Part shown: one piece after another, positions 18,719 to 27,574 of the stretch
Layout: every line of letters begins with the position of its first letter
Position numbering within the stretch: position 1 is the first letter of the stretch
Source: Bin5 sp965204705
GTDB lineage: Bacteria; Chloroflexota; Anaerolineae; Caldilineales; Caldilineaceae
DNA length: 64,000 nucleotides
Assembly: GCA_965204705.1 (NCBI GenBank)
Contig: OZ242006.1
Span: 5,332,001-5,396,000, forward strand
Direction of reading: 5' to 3'
The notes under the pieces: model-generated
Told to the model about the DNA's origin: nothing
What the model saw: only the letters and a program-made list of their open reading frames with translations
The model's database searches: none
Position numbers and translations under genes: made by a program

Positions 18719-19358
18719 TGAAGACTCCTGGGCGTATCTCGGCCGCGGCCAACTCTTGCGGCCCGATTGGTCCCTCGCGCAAGATCTTTGGCTGAGGTCC
18801 GCTCAGGTCGAGGACGGTGCTGGACTGGGCGAGGGGGGCGGGGCCGGCGTCGATGAGGAGCGGGATGCGGCCGTCGAGCTGGTCGAGGACCGCTGCGGCT
18901 GTGGCGCAGGGGGGCTGGCCGCTGCGGTTGGCGCTGGAGGAGGCGAGGGGGCCGACGCGGCGGGCGAGGGCGCGCAGGAAGGGATGCGCGGGCAGGCGCA
19001 CGCCGACGGTGTCGCCGGCGGCGGTGAGGGCTGGCGGCAGGTGGCTGCGGGCGGTGAGCACAAGGGTGAGCGGGCCGGGCCAGTAACGGTCGATGAGGGC
19101 CAGGGCCTGGACATTGTCCCCGTCCGCAGTGTGTACAACCGCGTTGGTCTGCTCTGCGTCGCCCAGGAGGACGGGCAGCGCTTTCTGGCTTGGGCGCTCC
19201 TTGACTGCGAAGAGCCGGTCTATGGCGGCGGCATCGTCGTAGAGACAGACCAGGCCGTAGACGGTATCGGTGGGGACGCCGATGACGGCGCCCTGCTCCA
19301 CCGCGGCGGCGGCCTGGTCGAGCGCGTTTGCCTGGTCAGCCGCGATCACGACTGTCAT
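18708..19358 (-). CDS. tsaC: L-threonylcarbamoyladenylate synthase
   Basis: This 216-residue Sua5/YciO/YrdC-family enzyme makes threonylcarbamoyl-AMP from Thr, bicarbonate and ATP for the t6A37 modification of ANN-decoding tRNAs. It carries the family motifs GVPTDTVYGL, ERPSQKALPVLL, the DTVGVRLPAHP segment and SSANRSGQ. The short form without a C-terminal Sua5 domain is the TsaC type. I chose the ATG at 19358, which has GGAG eight bases upstream. A longer frame runs back to 19445 through the hairpin at 19391-19445 and lacks a ribosome site. It is the first gene of an operon with two glycosyltransferases. Confidence 0.92.
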   Translation of the reverse strand: MTVVIAADQANALDQAAAAVEQGAVIGVPTDTVYGLVCLYDDAAAIDRLFAVKERPSQKALPVLLGDAEQTNAVVHTADGDNVQALALIDRYWPGPLTLVLTARSHLPPALTAAGDTVGVRLPAHPFLRALARRVGPLASSSANRSGQPPCATAAAVLDQLDGRIPLLIDAGPAPLAQSSTVLDLSGPQPKILREGPIGPQELAAAEIRPGVFSEK

Positions 19359-19390
19359 CCGTTCTGCTCCGCTACAGATAGTAGATTTCG

Positions 19391-19445
19391 ATGCGCTGCC
19401 CTTTGCGAACCGGGCGCGTTCGCGCCTCTGCAAAGGGCAGCGCAT
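19391..19445. promoter_or_regulatory. Long palindromic hairpin upstream of tsaC
   Basis: A perfect 16-bp inverted repeat (ATGCGCTGCCCTTTGC at 19391-19406, its complement at 19430-19445) encloses a second hairpin (GGCGCG/CGCGCC). It lies in the leader of the tsaC operon on the minus strand. On the plus strand it is followed by TTAGTTTTTGC. It could be an RNA regulator, a protein-binding palindrome or an insulating terminator between the divergent operons. Confidence 0.6.
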
Positions 19446-19461
19446 TAGTTTTTGCTTTACT

Positions 19462-19498
19462 GTGCGCTGTGTATACTTGACAGTGCTCTGTGTATACT
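19462..19498 (+). promoter_or_regulatory. Direct repeat with two TATACT boxes upstream of yqeB
   Basis: Two 16-bp direct repeats, GTGCGCTGTGTATACT (19462-19477) and GTGCTCTGTGTATACT (19483-19498), are spaced 21 bp apart, two helical turns. Each ends in TATACT, a good -10 box. This suggests tandem promoters or a dimeric operator for the yqeB-cofE operon. No well-spaced -35 box is clear. Confidence 0.5.
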
Positions 19499-19535
19499 AC
19501 TGATGGCTTAACTGTACGTCAACAATCATTCCGAT

Positions 19536-20450
19536 ATGAGAGACGAATACCCGTTTGACGATCTGCTGGTGCTGATCAAGGGCGCCGGCGACCTGGCGAC
19601 CGGTGTGGCCTGGCGGCTGCACCGCTGCGGCATTCCTGTGGTGATGACCGAACTGCCCATCCCGCTGACGGTGAGGCGGACGGTGGCCTTTGCCCAGGCC
19701 GTGTATGACGAAGAGCATGAGGTGGAAGACGTCACGGCGCGCAAGGTGCTTGTGGCGGATGTGCCGGATGTGCTGGATGCGGGGGAGGTCCCGGTTCTGG
19801 TGGATCCAGAGATGGAGGCGATCGACGAGCTGGCGCCGTCGGCCGTTGTCGACGCGATCGTGGCGAAGTGCAATACGGGCACGACGCTGGAGAGCGCTGA
19901 GTTTTTGGCGGCGCTGGGGCCGGGTTTCGAGGCCGGCGTTGACTGCCACGCGGTGATCGAAACGAACCGCGGCCCCAACCTGGGGCGTGCGATCTGGGAA
20001 GGAGCGGCAGAAGACGATACGGGCACGCCGGGCGCGATTTTGACGCGGTCTGATGGGCAGGGATCGGGAGAGAGCGGCGATCGCAGCCCGGTGGAGGATG
20101 CGGCGGCGGCGCGGGTGCTGCGTGCCCCAGTGGCGGGCCGTTTTCGGGCGCTGGCGCGCATTGGGGACTGTTTGGTTGGCGGCGAACCATACGGCGCGGT
20201 TGTGGATCCGTCGGGCGAGGAGAGGACGCTGCTGGCGCCGTTCGCCGGCGTGCTGCGCGGGTTGATCCACGAGAGCGTAGCGTTGCAGCCGGGGCTCAAA
20301 ATCGGCGATATCGATCCCCGCGGAGACACCGAGTCCGCGTTTCGCATTTCGGACAAGTCGCTGGCTGTGGGCGGCGGTGTGCTGGAGGCGTTTTTGCACT
20401 GGCACTTTGGCAGAAGCGACGACAGTGTGACTGAGGAGTTGGGATTCTGA
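19536..20450 (+). CDS. yqeB: EF2563/YqeB-type molybdenum hydroxylase accessory protein
   Basis: This 304-residue protein starts with a Rossmann-like VLIKGAGDLATGVAWRL segment followed by VVMTELPIPLTVRRTVAFAQAV. It matches the EF2563 family linked to selenium-dependent molybdenum hydroxylases and to XdhC-like maturation. The middle part contains the SAVVDAIVAKCNTGTT region and the C-terminal part a repeated hammerhead-like region. No Mo hydroxylase or selenium genes (selD, xdhC) are adjacent, so the client enzyme must be elsewhere. The ATG at 19536 lacks a strong ribosome site. The stop codon overlaps the ATG of cofE (TGATG), so the two are coupled. Confidence 0.82.
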   Translation: MRDEYPFDDLLVLIKGAGDLATGVAWRLHRCGIPVVMTELPIPLTVRRTVAFAQAVYDEEHEVEDVTARKVLVADVPDVLDAGEVPVLVDPEMEAIDELAPSAVVDAIVAKCNTGTTLESAEFLAALGPGFEAGVDCHAVIETNRGPNLGRAIWEGAAEDDTGTPGAILTRSDGQGSGESGDRSPVEDAAAARVLRAPVAGRFRALARIGDCLVGGEPYGAVVDPSGEERTLLAPFAGVLRGLIHESVALQPGLKIGDIDPRGDTESAFRISDKSLAVGGGVLEAFLHWHFGRSDDSVTEELGF

Positions 20451-21247
20451 TGGACGACAACATTTCTGACGGCCCTCCCGAGCAGGGGGGCATCCAGATA
20501 TTTCCGATCCCTGGCATTCCGCTGGTGCAGCCGGGCGATGATCTGGCGGCGCTGATTGTCGGCGCGGCCGGAGCCGCAGGATTACCTCTGCAGTCCGGGG
20601 ATATCCTGGTGGTGGCGCAGAAGATCGTGAGTAAGGCGGAGGGACGAATTGTGCGGCTGGCGGATGTGACGCCGGGCGAGGAGGCGCGGCGCCTGGCGAA
20701 GGAGACGGGTAAAGACGCGCGGGTGGTGCAGGCGGTATTGGACGACAGCAATGCGGTGGTGCGGGCGCGGGCGGGGGTCCTTATCGTGGAGCAGAGCAGC
20801 GGTTGGGTATGCGCGCACGGCGGGCTGGACCATTCGAATGTGGCGCCGGAGGAGGAGGAGACGGTGGCGCTGCTGCCGGCGGATGCGGATGCCAGCGCGG
20901 GGGCGCTACGCAGCCACATCTTGGAGGAGACCGAAGCAGAGGTATCAGTCCTGATCAGCGACAGCCATGGGCGGCCGTGGAAGATGGGGACGGTCGGCAT
21001 CTGTATCGGGTGTGCGGGTCTGCCGGCGCTGTGGGACCAGCGGGGGCTGACGGATCTGTTCGGATACGAGCTGGTGGCGAGCGAGGAGTGCATCATCGAT
21101 GAGCTATGCGCGGCGGCGACACTGGTGATGGGTCAGAGCAGCGAGGGGCGGCCGGCGGCGATTATTCGCGGCTACAGGCGGCCGGATGCGGCGGATGCGC
21201 CGGCGCGTTCGATTCAGCGGCCGGCGGAGAAGGACCTGTTTCGTTGA
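20450..21247 (+). CDS. cofE: Coenzyme F420-0:L-glutamate ligase
   Basis: This 265-residue enzyme is of CofE length (without the nitroreductase domain of FbiB). It adds gamma-linked glutamates to F420-0 using GTP and divalent metal. Landmarks are the IPGIPLVQPGDDLA start, GDILVVAQKIVSKAEGR, CAHGGLDHSN, a SVLISDSHGRPWKMGTVG segment, and DELCAAATLVMGQSSEGRP. Its presence implies that the organism makes F420. It follows yqeB with a one-base overlap. The tRNA-Arg terminator on the opposite strand begins a few bases after the stop. Confidence 0.93.
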   Translation: MDDNISDGPPEQGGIQIFPIPGIPLVQPGDDLAALIVGAAGAAGLPLQSGDILVVAQKIVSKAEGRIVRLADVTPGEEARRLAKETGKDARVVQAVLDDSNAVVRARAGVLIVEQSSGWVCAHGGLDHSNVAPEEEETVALLPADADASAGALRSHILEETEAEVSVLISDSHGRPWKMGTVGICIGCAGLPALWDQRGLTDLFGYELVASEECIIDELCAAATLVMGQSSEGRPAAIIRGYRRPDAADAPARSIQRPAEKDLFR

Positions 21248-21260
21248 AGGATGAGGAAGG

Positions 21261-21291
21261 AAAACAAAAAGGAGCGAGAGAGTCTCGCCCC
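21261..21291 (-). terminator. Rho-independent terminator after tRNA-Arg
   Basis: Read on the minus strand, a 9-bp stem with one mismatch (GGGGCGAGA/TCTCGCTCC, three-base loop) is followed by TTTTTGTTTT. It lies seven bases beyond the tRNA 3' end. Confidence 0.75.
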
Positions 21292-21297
21292 TTGAGG

Positions 21298-21372
21298 TGG
21301 TACCCCCGACAGGATTCGAACCTGTGCTCCCGGCTCCGGAGGCCGATGCTCTATCCACTGAGCTACGGGGGC
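21298..21372 (-). tRNA. tRNA-Arg (anticodon CCG)
   Basis: The minus strand folds as a full cloverleaf. The acceptor stem is GCCCCCG with CGGGGGT. The D arm is GCTC/GAGC. The anticodon stem is TCGGC/GCCGG, with loop CTCCGGA giving anticodon CCG. The T arm contains GGTTCGAATCC. CCA is encoded at the 3' end (complement of 21298-21300). The anticodon reads CGG arginine codons. Confidence 0.95.
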
Positions 21373-21639
21373 GGGGTGTAGAGAGAACGATACCACAGCG
21401 GCTGCCCTTAAAGCAAACGACATTCGTAAATGCGGCAGACGGGATCTGAGCGCGTGGGGCTGTTGAAGAGCCCGTGCAGGCGGAGTTCATCCCTCATTCT
21501 TGTCCCCTACAATCCCCTTTTGTGCAGAGCAAAAGCCCTCCTTGCAGGAACAGCCGATCACCTTTCATCCTGAAAGTCCCTGGCAAATCTGCATATCCTG
21601 ATTCAGACCGCGTCCACATGAATGCCGGCATCCCTCCAA

Positions 21640-22938
21640 CTACACCCGCGCAATACGCCTCCGGAACGGCCACCGGGACCGCAGCCTCTGCCGCTCACGG
21701 TAACCCTTGTCCCCCGGCGTTGGCGCCTCAACTCGCCCAAACATGACCCAACTCATCATCAGGAAAATCGCGCTCAGCAAAAACACCGCACTGTGCGACG
21801 CGCCCAGACGCAGCATTCCAATCGTCACGAATGGCGTAACCAAGCCCCGCAACCCAACAACAGTCGACTGGATCGCGGCATACTCCGTCACCCTGTCCGG
21901 TTCGGCCAGCTGTATGCCCGCGCTGATCCGCCCCAGTTCAAAGCCCGCCATACCCAGACCGCGGGCAATAGCCGACGGCAGCAGCATCCACAGATTCTGC
22001 GCCCACAGATAGTTGAGCGGCGTAACGATCGAGATGGCGCAAATGGCGCGAATGACGAATAGCCCGCCCCTTCTGTCGATCATCCGCCCCCAAAGCAGAT
22101 AGCTCAAGAACCAGGTGAGCGACTCCACCAGCCCCAGAATACCGATTTCCGAATACGAGAGTTGCAGGCGGTCCACCTGCACGACTGGAAATAACGGCCA
22201 GCACAACAGTGCCCCCATTCCGAACAGCGAGTGACTGACCAGGTAGACGGCGTAGTTCCTGTTGCCGCGAATAATTTGCCAAAGATCAGAAAACGTCTTC
22301 GTCTGGCGCGGCGGCAATTCTCCCTCATCCAGGTCGATCCGCGTGAAAATGAAGGTGGCCAGAATACCAAAAAGGGCGCCGATCGGAAACAGGACCCGGT
22401 AACCAACATGGTCCAACGCCCATCCGGCCAAGGGCGTGACCAGGAGAATGGTGGAAACGCGCCCCATCTGGACCGTCGACATCACCTTCCCCCGCCCGCT
22501 CTCAGGATAAATCTTCTGAACGACTCTTGTATAGGCAGGGATCACAAATTCTTCCAGCAGACAGAATACAACACTGATCGCCATCAGCTGCACCGCGCCC
22601 GTCACAAAGGCCGTCAGCATAAAGAGCGAGCGCCCCAGCAGCCAGCAAAATACAATGATGTTGATTGTCCGCCGCCGGCGCATCAACACGATGCTGAACG
22701 AGGTGAAGACCGAGCCGACAAAGAGAAGGGCCGTATAGATCGCCAGCATGTCGACTGTGGCGCCCATACGACGCAGCACAACCTGCGTGAAGGGGATGAT
22801 CGTGGCATAGAAGACGCCGTAAGCCAGCGACATCGATAGCTCGATATGCATGACCCGGCGCACAGAGGGCGACAGCGAGCCGGCTAGCGCCGTCTCGACC
22901 CAGCCGCCGGCCCGGCTCATCAGTTCTTTTGTTGTCAT
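21640..22938 (-). CDS. MFS transporter
   Basis: This 432-residue integral membrane protein has about 12 hydrophobic segments and the typical 6+6 layout of the major facilitator superfamily. A central basic/acidic loop (DLDEGELPPRQTKTFSD) lies near residue 205, and a conserved RMIDRRGG motif occurs between helices in the second half. An N-terminal tail of about 28 residues precedes the first helix. The substrate cannot be told. The gene stands alone on the minus strand between the tRNA gene and the old MITE copy. Bases 21373-21639 and 22939-23145 beside it hold nothing recognised. Confidence 0.85.
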   Translation of the reverse strand: MTTKELMSRAGGWVETALAGSLSPSVRRVMHIELSMSLAYGVFYATIIPFTQVVLRRMGATVDMLAIYTALLFVGSVFTSFSIVLMRRRRTINIIVFCWLLGRSLFMLTAFVTGAVQLMAISVVFCLLEEFVIPAYTRVVQKIYPESGRGKVMSTVQMGRVSTILLVTPLAGWALDHVGYRVLFPIGALFGILATFIFTRIDLDEGELPPRQTKTFSDLWQIIRGNRNYAVYLVSHSLFGMGALLCWPLFPVVQVDRLQLSYSEIGILGLVESLTWFLSYLLWGRMIDRRGGLFVIRAICAISIVTPLNYLWAQNLWMLLPSAIARGLGMAGFELGRISAGIQLAEPDRVTEYAAIQSTVVGLRGLVTPFVTIGMLRLGASHSAVFLLSAIFLMMSWVMFGRVEAPTPGDKGYRERQRLRSRWPFRRRIARV

Positions 22939-23145
22939 CTTTGCTCCAGCCTCAGGCAGCGCCTACGCCTGGCTTCGTGCGTACATTCCTTCTTGACCAG
23001 TCTACTTTCGGGCCGGAGCGTCCAACATGCGACGACAGTCGAACTTGTCCCAGAATCCAACAACCCGGCCCACCCGTGGGGCGACGCCGGACATAGTCGG
23101 AACCATATCACAGATCCACAAAGACACCAACCAAATTGAGCCTTT

Positions 23146-23567
23146 GGGTGCACCTTAGATTTGGGGTGGGAACAGTCTGGCGGGGAGATCATGCCGGCGA
23201 TGGCTGGAACTGTTTACCGGCTCTTGGAGAGGCGCGGGGCAGGCGCCAAGCCTGGCGTTAGCGGGAGGTCTGTCAGTTAGGGGGCACAGGGCAGGCACAA
23301 GGCCTGCCCCTACGGAAGCGGTTGGGGGTTCGAACACTGGTCGCTGTCTCAATCGTTCGAACTGTCCACGAGGGTCGGGCATACGAAGGGGGGCGTTGCG
23401 GGGGGAATCCCCCCGCACAAGGGAGGGCCGAAGGCCCGACCGCCCAAATGCGAGGAGAGAGGCGCGAGCGACACAGTCTGTTCTGGGGGAGAGTGTGACT
23501 GGAACTGACCGCGGCCTGGTTGCGACAGGAGGAATACGAGAATTCACCCCCACTTTGGGATGCACTC
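23146..23567 (+). mobile_element. MITE-like element, diverged copy C (422 bp)
   Basis: This is an older relative of the 320-bp element. The left end GGGTGCACC.TAGATTTGGGGTG and right end (complement GAGTGCATCCCAAAGTGGGGGTG) form a degraded inverted repeat. Internal hairpin modules GGGCAGGC/GCCTGCCC (23289-23313) and the G-run hairpin (23387-23443) are nearly identical to those of copies A and B. No target-site duplication remains. Bases 23568-23766 to the next gene hold nothing recognised. Confidence 0.65.
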
Positions 23568-23766
23568 TGCGCGCGATTATAGATGACTTTCCGTCCCCCC
23601 TGTGCTATCATCCAATATGATTGTCAGTGAACGGTTGCCAGTTATAGGATAGTGCGCGGCCAGCGGCACTGTACGCAATCCACCAGCCACAAACTCGGGC
23701 TTTTGCAGGTACGCAATCGATGCGGTTGCAGGGGCCTTCGACCACCTGTTTTGAGGAACGCCCACC

Positions 23767-24975
23767 GTGTCAACGCCAGCAGCAGTTCGGGTACAGTCTT
23801 TCGGCACGACCGTCTTCGCCGAGTATTCGGCCCTGTCTCTTGAATACGATGCCATCAATCTGGGGCAGGGTTTCCCCGATTTTCCCGCGCCGGATTTCGT
23901 AATTGAAGCGGCCCGCACCGCGCTGGCCTCCGGCTATAATCAGTATGCGCGCAGCGCCGGTCATCCGCGGCTGGTGAATGCGCTGGCCGCTGTGTACAGC
24001 CCGGTTTTCGATCGCGAGCTGGATCCACTGACGCAGATCGTTGTGACCACGGGCGCGACCGAGGGGATCTACGCCACGGTGCAGGGGCTGGTGGACCCCG
24101 GCGATGAGGTGATCCTGATCGAGCCGTTCTACGACAGTTATCCGCCGTCGGTGATCATGGCGGGCGGCACACCGGTATATGTTCCGCTGCGGCCCAAGCC
24201 AGGCGCCACCAGCGCGGCGGACTGGCAGATCGATATGAAAGATTTGCGGGCCGCGATCAACGAGAAGACCAAACTGCTCATTATCAATACGCCGCTCAAC
24301 CCCGTGGGCAAGATGTACAGCCGGGAGGAGCTGGTGGCACTGGCGCAGATCGCGCAGGAGCATGATCTGCTGGTGTTGAGCGATGAGGTCTACGAGTGGA
24401 TGACCTACGACGGGACGCCGCACGTGAGGATAGCGACCCTGCCGGGCATGTGGGAGCGCACGATTACGCTGGGCAGCGCGGGCAAGACCTTCTCGGTGAC
24501 CGGCTGGAAGATCGGCTGGGCAATTGCACCGGAACCGCTGGCGCACGCGGTGCTGATGGCGCACCAGTGGATTCCTTTTGCGGTGACAACGCCGCTGCAG
24601 GAGGCGGTGGGCGCGGCGTTTGAGCAGGTGGAGGAGCGCAACTACCTGCATGAACTGAGCGTGATGTACCAGGCCAAACGGGAGATCCTGCTGTCGGCCC
24701 TCAACGATGTCGGATTCCCGCCGGTGACGCCCCACGGCAGCTATTTCATACTGGTGGATACGACAGACCTGGACGCGCCTACGCCTACGGACGACCTGCG
24801 AGACGTGCAGATCTGCCGCTGGCTGACGAAGGAGATCGGCGTAACGGCGATCCCGCCCTCCGCATTCTACAGCCCCGAACACAGTCACCTGGCCACCAAT
24901 GTCGCCCGTTTCTGCTTCTGCAAAACGGATGCGATTCTGGAGGCAGCGGCGACGCGACTACGCACAAACCTGTAA
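23767..24975 (+). CDS. PLP-dependent class I/II aminotransferase
   Basis: This 402-residue fold-type I aminotransferase resembles kynurenine/methionine-type (KAT/YbdL) enzymes. It begins with a typical ALSLEYDAINLGQGFPDFPAPDF segment. Family landmarks are TTGATEGIYA (cofactor phosphate), NTPLNPVGK, LVLSDEVYEWM (Asp206 contacting the pyridine nitrogen), and GSAGKTFSVTGWKIGW with the Schiff-base Lys240. It transfers amino groups between amino acids and 2-oxo acids; the substrate is uncertain. The start is taken as GTG at 23767. It is separated from pepA by a tandem repeat, so they may not be co-transcribed. Confidence 0.9.
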   Translation: MSTPAAVRVQSFGTTVFAEYSALSLEYDAINLGQGFPDFPAPDFVIEAARTALASGYNQYARSAGHPRLVNALAAVYSPVFDRELDPLTQIVVTTGATEGIYATVQGLVDPGDEVILIEPFYDSYPPSVIMAGGTPVYVPLRPKPGATSAADWQIDMKDLRAAINEKTKLLIINTPLNPVGKMYSREELVALAQIAQEHDLLVLSDEVYEWMTYDGTPHVRIATLPGMWERTITLGSAGKTFSVTGWKIGWAIAPEPLAHAVLMAHQWIPFAVTTPLQEAVGAAFEQVEERNYLHELSVMYQAKREILLSALNDVGFPPVTPHGSYFILVDTTDLDAPTPTDDLRDVQICRWLTKEIGVTAIPPSAFYSPEHSHLATNVARFCFCKTDAILEAAATRLRTNL

Positions 24976-25069
24976 ACCCCCACAGCTGACGTAGAGTGTC
25001 TCATGGCCAGTGACTGCACTGGCCTCAAGAGACTGACCGCTGGATACTGACAGCTCGACTTTGACTGCT

Positions 25070-25173
25070 GGACATTGACCACAGGACATTGACCACAGGA
25101 CATTGACCACAGGACATTGACCACAGGACATTGACCACAGGACATTGACCACAGGACATTGACCACAGGACAC
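25070..25173 (+). repeat. 14-bp tandem repeat before pepA
   Basis: Seven perfect copies of GGACATTGACCACA run from 25070 to 25167, followed by a partial unit. Degenerate units precede them from about 25030. The array ends six bases before the pepA start codon, so it would lie in the mRNA leader. Perfect identity points to recent slippage. Confidence 0.95.
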
Positions 25174-25178
25174 TGGAG

Positions 25179-26726
25179 ATGGAACTAAAGGTAGAACAGG
25201 GGAATATCGCTGAGAGCGATGTCGATCTAATTGTCGTCAATCTGTTTGCGGGTGTGACAGCGCCCGGGGGCGCGACGGGTGCGATCGACCGTGCGCTCAA
25301 TGGGGCGATCAGCCGCCTGATCGCGCAGGGGGATTTCAGTGGCGAGGCCGAGACGACGGCGTTGCTCTATGCGCGCGCAAATGGCGGAGAGGCCGGGGAT
25401 GAAACGGCTGAGCCGGGCGGGCTGAGCGCGCCGCGAGTGCTGATCGTGGGTCTGGGAAGCAACGAAGGGTTCGGGCTGGGCCAGATCCGGCGGACAGCGG
25501 CGGTGGCGGCGCAGGCTGCGGCCAGGTTGAAGGGCGTCAAGACGATGGCGACCATCGTCCATGGCGCGGGCATCGCCGGTCATGACGCGGACGCGGCCGC
25601 GCAGGAGGTGGCGCTGGGAACACTGCTGGCAAGCTACAAACCCAAGCAGTATGGACGCAAGGAAGAGGATGCGGGGTTGACGAGGTGCACGGTGGTGGAG
25701 TATAGCGCGGCCAAACTGGAGGACGTTGCGCGCGGGGTGACTCGGGGCGAGGCGATCGGCCGCGCGGTCTGCAACGCGCGCGATCTCGTCAACGAGCCGG
25801 CGAACCTTCTGACACCGGTGGAGATGGCGGCCCGCGCGCAGGCGATGGCGTCCGAGGTTGGCCTGCGGTGCACGATCCTGGACGAGGCTGCGATGGAGAA
25901 GGCGGGCATGGGGATTCTGCTGGCGGTGAGCCAGGGCAGCACGAATCCGGCACAGTTTGTCATTTTGGAGCATACGCCGGCGGGCAGTTCGGAGGCGCCG
26001 CTGATCTTTGTGGGCAAGGGTATCACGTTCGACACGGGCGGCATCAGCCTCAAGCGCACGGGCGGAATGTGGGCGATGAAGGACGATATGGGGGGTGCGG
26101 CGGCGGTGATCGGCGCGATGGAGGCGATCGGCCGTCTTGGCGTCCCGCGGCGGGTGATCGGGATCGCGCCGTGTGTGGAGAATATGCCGGACGGCGACGC
26201 ATTCCGGCCGGGCGATATCGTCACGGGGATGACGGGCAAGACGGCGGAGATCATCAGCACGGACGCGGAAGGCCGGCTTATCTTGGCCGATGCGCTGGCG
26301 TATGTGGCCCGTTTCGACCCGGTCGCGGTGGTGGACCTGGCGACGTTGACGGGCGCGATCGGCACGGCGTTGGGCGTGCATATTCGCGCCGGTCTTTTCA
26401 GCAACGACAGTTCTCTGGAAGAGAAGCTGATGGCCGCGGCCGACCACAGCGGGGACCTGCTGTGGCCGTTCCCGATGGATGCGGGGTATGAGAAGCCGAT
26501 CAAGAGCGACATGGCCGAGGTCAAGAACAGCGCCGGGCGTTCCGGCGTGAGCAGCAGCGCGAAGTTTATCGAGCATTTCACTGAAGGCTACCCCTGGGCC
26601 CACCTGGACATTGCCAATATGGTGCTGGCGGACAGCCGGATCAATGCGGAGACGCCGAAGGGCGCGACCGGATACGGCGTCCGGCTGCTGGTCGAACTGG
26701 CGGAGCGGTACGCGGCTGCTTCCTGA
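25179..26726 (+). CDS. pepA: Leucyl aminopeptidase (M17)
   Basis: This 515-residue cytosolic metallopeptidase releases N-terminal residues, preferring Leu, as a hexamer with two metal ions. The N-terminal macro-like domain covers about residues 1-175. The catalytic domain carries the motifs FVGKGITFDTGGISLK (metal-binding Lys and Asp) and STDAEGRLILADALAY (Asp and Glu ligands, catalytic Arg). It also carries AMKDDMGGAAAVIGAM and the C-terminal SSAKFIEHF segment. Length and motifs are complete. The ATG follows directly after the 14-bp tandem repeat, with GGAG three bases before it; the repeat may influence expression. Confidence 0.95.
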   Translation: MELKVEQGNIAESDVDLIVVNLFAGVTAPGGATGAIDRALNGAISRLIAQGDFSGEAETTALLYARANGGEAGDETAEPGGLSAPRVLIVGLGSNEGFGLGQIRRTAAVAAQAAARLKGVKTMATIVHGAGIAGHDADAAAQEVALGTLLASYKPKQYGRKEEDAGLTRCTVVEYSAAKLEDVARGVTRGEAIGRAVCNARDLVNEPANLLTPVEMAARAQAMASEVGLRCTILDEAAMEKAGMGILLAVSQGSTNPAQFVILEHTPAGSSEAPLIFVGKGITFDTGGISLKRTGGMWAMKDDMGGAAAVIGAMEAIGRLGVPRRVIGIAPCVENMPDGDAFRPGDIVTGMTGKTAEIISTDAEGRLILADALAYVARFDPVAVVDLATLTGAIGTALGVHIRAGLFSNDSSLEEKLMAAADHSGDLLWPFPMDAGYEKPIKSDMAEVKNSAGRSGVSSSAKFIEHFTEGYPWAHLDIANMVLADSRINAETPKGATGYGVRLLVELAERYAAAS

Positions 26727-26803
26727 TATGCGGATGGAGGCGGACGAGCGTCAGGAACCGGAAGCCGGTGACCGAGGACTGTAGAACTGTAGGAGAGACA
26801 GGT

Positions 26804-27547
26804 ATGGGGATGAGAATAGTGCGGCGGTTGGGTTGGGGTGTGTTCGGCGGTCTGTTTCTGGCGGGCGCGCTGCCGAAGTTGACGCTGGCCGCAGGGACGG
26901 AGCAGGCGATCGGGACGGAGATTACGACGGTGATGCCGGCGATGGTACCGCTGCTGGGAGCGGCGGCGGGAATTGAGCGCCTGATGGAACTGGGCTGGCA
27001 CTACCTGGAGTGGGGCGCGCTGCGCTTTTTGGGCTGGCGGCCCAGCGATCTCAAGTCGCCCGGCTATGTGGCGTTCAAGCGCAGCACCAGTCTGCTGGCG
27101 GGCATTTTTCTTGGAATTGTCGTCTCCAACTACAGCGGCATGCGTTTGATGGCCTATCTGGGCCAGTCGCTGCCCGGTTTTCTGGACCAGGTGCCGGATC
27201 TGTGGGACATTCTGGTCACAGGACTGATGATCGGGGCAGGGACGAAGCCGACGCACGATCTGCTGGGGATTATCACCCAGGTGAAAAATTTGATCGGCAG
27301 CACGGCATTGAAGCAGCGGGAGGAGGCTGGCGCGGCCCTTGCTGACAGTATTCTGAAGCTACGGCAGGCCGATGCTCCGGCATCGTACCGCGTGGATGTG
27401 CCGGGGGTGGGCGCGACGCAGGTGCCCGGTGCGCCGGCGCAGGCGCCGCGTAACCGGATGCTGGATGAGAGCGGCGGCCGTCGCCGCGAGCGGAATATTG
27501 ATCGCTATGCGAATGCGCTGCATGATAATTTGTATAGTGGGAATTGA
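26804..27547 (+). CDS. Hypothetical membrane protein
   Basis: This 247-residue protein is not assigned to a named family. I chose the ATG at 26804 because AGGAGA lies seven bases upstream; an earlier GTG/ATG frame lacks a site. A signal-like hydrophobic segment (about 10-30) is followed by two or three membrane helices (about 45-65, 95-115 and 140-160). A Lys/Glu-rich cytoplasmic region follows, with a Pro/Ala-rich, basic tail ending RNIDRYANALHDNLY. The layout (helices around GIERLMELGWHYLEWGALRFLG and GLMIGAGTKPTHDLLGII) recalls small Chloroflexota membrane proteins of unknown role. It lies downstream of pepA. Confidence 0.7.
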   Translation: MGMRIVRRLGWGVFGGLFLAGALPKLTLAAGTEQAIGTEITTVMPAMVPLLGAAAGIERLMELGWHYLEWGALRFLGWRPSDLKSPGYVAFKRSTSLLAGIFLGIVVSNYSGMRLMAYLGQSLPGFLDQVPDLWDILVTGLMIGAGTKPTHDLLGIITQVKNLIGSTALKQREEAGAALADSILKLRQADAPASYRVDVPGVGATQVPGAPAQAPRNRMLDESGGRRRERNIDRYANALHDNLYSGN

Positions 27548-27574
27548 GGTGGAGTGAGTGAGAAAGCCGGAACG

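Noticed and set aside
18756..19448. 230-residue plus-strand frame opposite tsaC
   Set aside because: It is the antisense shadow of a clear YrdC-family gene.
24885..25300. Minus-strand proteins with repeated CGQCPVVNVLW
   Set aside because: They are translations of the 14-bp tandem repeat, which is not a multiple of 3.
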